Below, one piece after another: positions 33,433 to 34,823 of a DNA stretch of 34,823 nt. Under the pieces are notes generated by a model. That model did not search any database. It was not told the DNA's origin and was given only the letters and a program-made list of their open reading frames with translations. Origin of the DNA: Rhodoferax sp. (lineage in GTDB: Bacteria > Pseudomonadota > Gammaproteobacteria > Burkholderiales > Burkholderiaceae_C); the NCBI RefSeq assembly GCF_018063565.1, contig NZ_JAGPBB010000043.1, positions 1 to 34,823 of the forward strand, read 5' to 3'. Numbering within the stretch: the first letter of the stretch is position 1; every line of letters starts with the position of its first letter. The position numbers and the translations under genes were made by a program.

Positions 33433-33464
33433 TTTCACTCGCCAATTGAAATGCGCTAGTGAAA
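33433..33464. promoter_or_regulatory. inverted repeat in the divergent PRF/TRAP promoter region
   Basis: TTTCACT (33433-33439) and AGTGAAA (33458-33464) are exact 7-base inverted repeats with an 18-base spacer. They lie in the AT-richer 180-base gap between two divergent genes. They could be an operator, but the arms are short and chance cannot be excluded. Confidence 0.25.
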
Positions 33465-33527
33465 ACCCTAGCCTTTCAAGCGCAAGGGAGTGATCAAAAT
33501 CAACCGATACATTTTTTACAACAGGAG

Positions 33528-34649
33528 ATGACCTTGACTGAACGCAAAACCCCTCGCCGCAACCTGCTTAAAGGCGCTGCCATTGCCGCTGGCGCCATGT
33601 CGGCACCGATGATTGCGAAGGCGCAGACTGGCCCGATCAACATGCGCTGGCAAAGCACCTGGCCGGCCAAAGACATCTTTCACGAATACGCGCTGGACTA
33701 CGCCAAGAAAGTCAACGACATGACCGGAGGCGACCTGAAGATCGAGGTGTTGCCTGCTGGTTCGGTGGTGCCGGCGTTTGGCTTGCTGGAAGCTGTGTCC
33801 AAAGGCACACTCGATGGCGGCCATGGCGTGCTGGGTTATCACTACGGCAAACAGAACGCGCTGGCGCTGTGGAATTCTGGCCCGGCCTTTGGCATGGATG
33901 CCAACATGATTCTGGCCTGGCACAAGTACGGGGGTGGCGCTGAGTTGCTGGCCAAGCTGTATGCCTCCATTGGCGGTAACGTGCAATCTTTCCTGTATGG
34001 GCCAATGGCGACGCAGCCGCTGGGATGGTTCAAGAAGCCCATCACCAAGTCGGCTGACTTCAAGGGTCTCAAGTTCCGCACCAATGGTCTGGCCATTGAC
34101 CTGTTCACAGCCATGGGCGCGGCGGTGAATGCCTTGCCGGGTGGCGAAATTGTGCCGGCCATGGACCGCGGTCTGCTCGACGGTGCAGAGTTCAATAACG
34201 CGTCGTCGGACCGCTTGCTGGGTTTTCCCGATGTGTCGAAGGTCTGTATGCTGCAAAGCTACCACCAGAGCGCGGAAACTTTCGAAATCATGTTCAACAA
34301 AACCAAGTACGACGCGCTGCCCGCCAAGATGAAAGCCATCATTGCCGGTGCCACCGAAGCCGCTTCGGCCGACATGTCCTGGAAAGCGATTGACCGTTAC
34401 TCCAAGGACTACATCGAGCTGCAAACCAAGGACAAGGTCAAGTTTTACAAGACCCCGGATGCTGTTCTGCAAGACCAGTTGAAACTCTGGACCGAAATTG
34501 TCGAGAAGAAATCGGCGGAAAACCCGCTGTTCAAGGAAATCGTGGCGTCGCAAAAAGCCTTTGCCGAGCGCGCCGTGAAGTGGGACCAGGACACCTATGT
34601 CAGCCGGCGCATGGCGGTGAATCACTTCTTTGGAGCCAAGAAGGCCTGA
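33528..34649 (+). CDS. TRAP transporter periplasmic substrate-binding protein, Tat-exported
   Basis: The product is about 373 residues. The leader is MTLTERKTPRRNLLKGAA: a twin-arginine RRNLLKG motif, then an Ala-rich stretch ending PMIAKAQT, a Tat signal. The mature part is a DctP/TakP-like fold ('MRWQSTWPAKDIFHEYA', 'GGDLKIEVLPAGSVVPA', 'LKFRTNGLAIDLFTAMGA', EFNNASSDRLLGF). The R in KFRTNG is the carboxylate-binding arginine of TRAP receptors. A perfect AGGAG directly abuts this ATG and sits six bases before an in-frame TTG at 33534, so the TTG is a serious alternative start. A carboxylic acid such as an oxo acid is the likely ligand (inference). No membrane subunits are seen in the remaining 174 bases. 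Confidence 0.93.
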   Translation: MTLTERKTPRRNLLKGAAIAAGAMSAPMIAKAQTGPINMRWQSTWPAKDIFHEYALDYAKKVNDMTGGDLKIEVLPAGSVVPAFGLLEAVSKGTLDGGHGVLGYHYGKQNALALWNSGPAFGMDANMILAWHKYGGGAELLAKLYASIGGNVQSFLYGPMATQPLGWFKKPITKSADFKGLKFRTNGLAIDLFTAMGAAVNALPGGEIVPAMDRGLLDGAEFNNASSDRLLGFPDVSKVCMLQSYHQSAETFEIMFNKTKYDALPAKMKAIIAGATEAASADMSWKAIDRYSKDYIELQTKDKVKFYKTPDAVLQDQLKLWTEIVEKKSAENPLFKEIVASQKAFAERAVKWDQDTYVSRRMAVNHFFGAKKA

Positions 34650-34709
34650 GCAACTGGTCCGGCCTCTCGTTCGTCAGCCATTCAGGGTCCCTCTGAAAGT
34701 ATTTTCCAA

Positions 34710-34727
34710 TTCAGGTATGAGCCTGAA
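34710..34727. other. small hairpin in the terminal intergenic stretch
   Basis: TTCAGG and CCTGAA form an exact 6-bp stem with loop TATGAG, 61 bases after the TRAP gene stop. There is no T-run, so it is a weak terminator candidate. The rest of 34650-34823 shows no reading frame or RNA gene that I can support. Confidence 0.2.
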
Positions 34728-34823
34728 GGGTGCGCAATTTGGTTGACTTCGGGGTGCGGGCTGACCGGGTTAAAAAGGGGAGTTTAAGGGCTTACTTCCC
34801 GGATCCCTGAGTACGGCTGTTTT

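Noticed and set aside
33459-33527. GTG start at 33459 for the TRAP binding protein
   Set aside because: It would put 23 extra residues before the Tat leader and ignores the AGGAG at 33523-33527.

Overview
The window looks like chromosomal DNA of a GC-rich betaproteobacterium of the order Burkholderiales, most likely family Comamonadaceae (Rhodoferax/Polaromonas-like). The basis is gene content and local order recalled from that group: dusB-fis-purH, thiD next to rubredoxin and a pilGHIJ-chpA cluster, a ubiH-family/dsbC/M61 peptidase string, a persulfide dioxygenase-rhodanese fusion, and short CTAG-bearing intergenic repeats. No species can be fixed from sequence reading alone. Apart from the first ~400 bases the window reads as ordinary core genome; no phage, integrase, CRISPR array or complete insertion sequence was seen.

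Layout. 1-400: a disturbed edge with the start of an unidentified minus-strand gene, a pair of 14-bp direct repeats, and the C-terminal remnant of an SDR-family gene. 485-2400: a stand-alone receiver protein, a DUF3616 protein, and tRNA-Met(CAT) with promoter and terminator. 2475-6949 (minus): enoyl-CoA hydratase, M61 peptidase, DsbC-like protein, and a UbiH-type FAD hydroxylase. 7018-12259: a membrane-anchored rhodanese, ychF, a YqaA-like membrane protein, dusB-fis and purH. 12331-15030 (minus): a periplasmic rhodanese, hemL and a thiD-like kinase. 15141-25152 (plus): a 57-residue rubredoxin, then the type IV pilus chemosensory cluster pilG, pilH, pilI, pilJ and a 2032-residue pilL/chpA kinase. 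25209-29966: an orphan flagellar-rod-like small protein, a molybdopterin oxidoreductase, and a LytTR two-component operon led by a small membrane protein. 30197-34649: an M20 amidohydrolase, coaX, the persulfide dioxygenase-rhodanese fusion, and a Tat-exported TRAP substrate-binding protein.

How the genes work together. The Pil-Chp block is a complete signalling path: PilJ receptor, PilI adaptor, ChpA kinase/phosphotransfer hub, and PilG and PilH response regulators, for twitching motility. The LytS-like kinase and LytTR regulator form a second signalling unit, with a probable 21-bp-period binding site in front of it. Three proteins with rhodanese domains, plus DsbC, handle sulfur or thiols but are not one operon.

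Most noteworthy items: the block-structured (Glu-Pro) hexanucleotide tract inside chpA; the LytTR operon with its small leader gene and candidate operator; the orphan FlgB/FlgC-like 99-residue protein after chpA; and a dispersed repeat family with four copies after gene ends. I saw no clearly new multi-gene system, and none is claimed.
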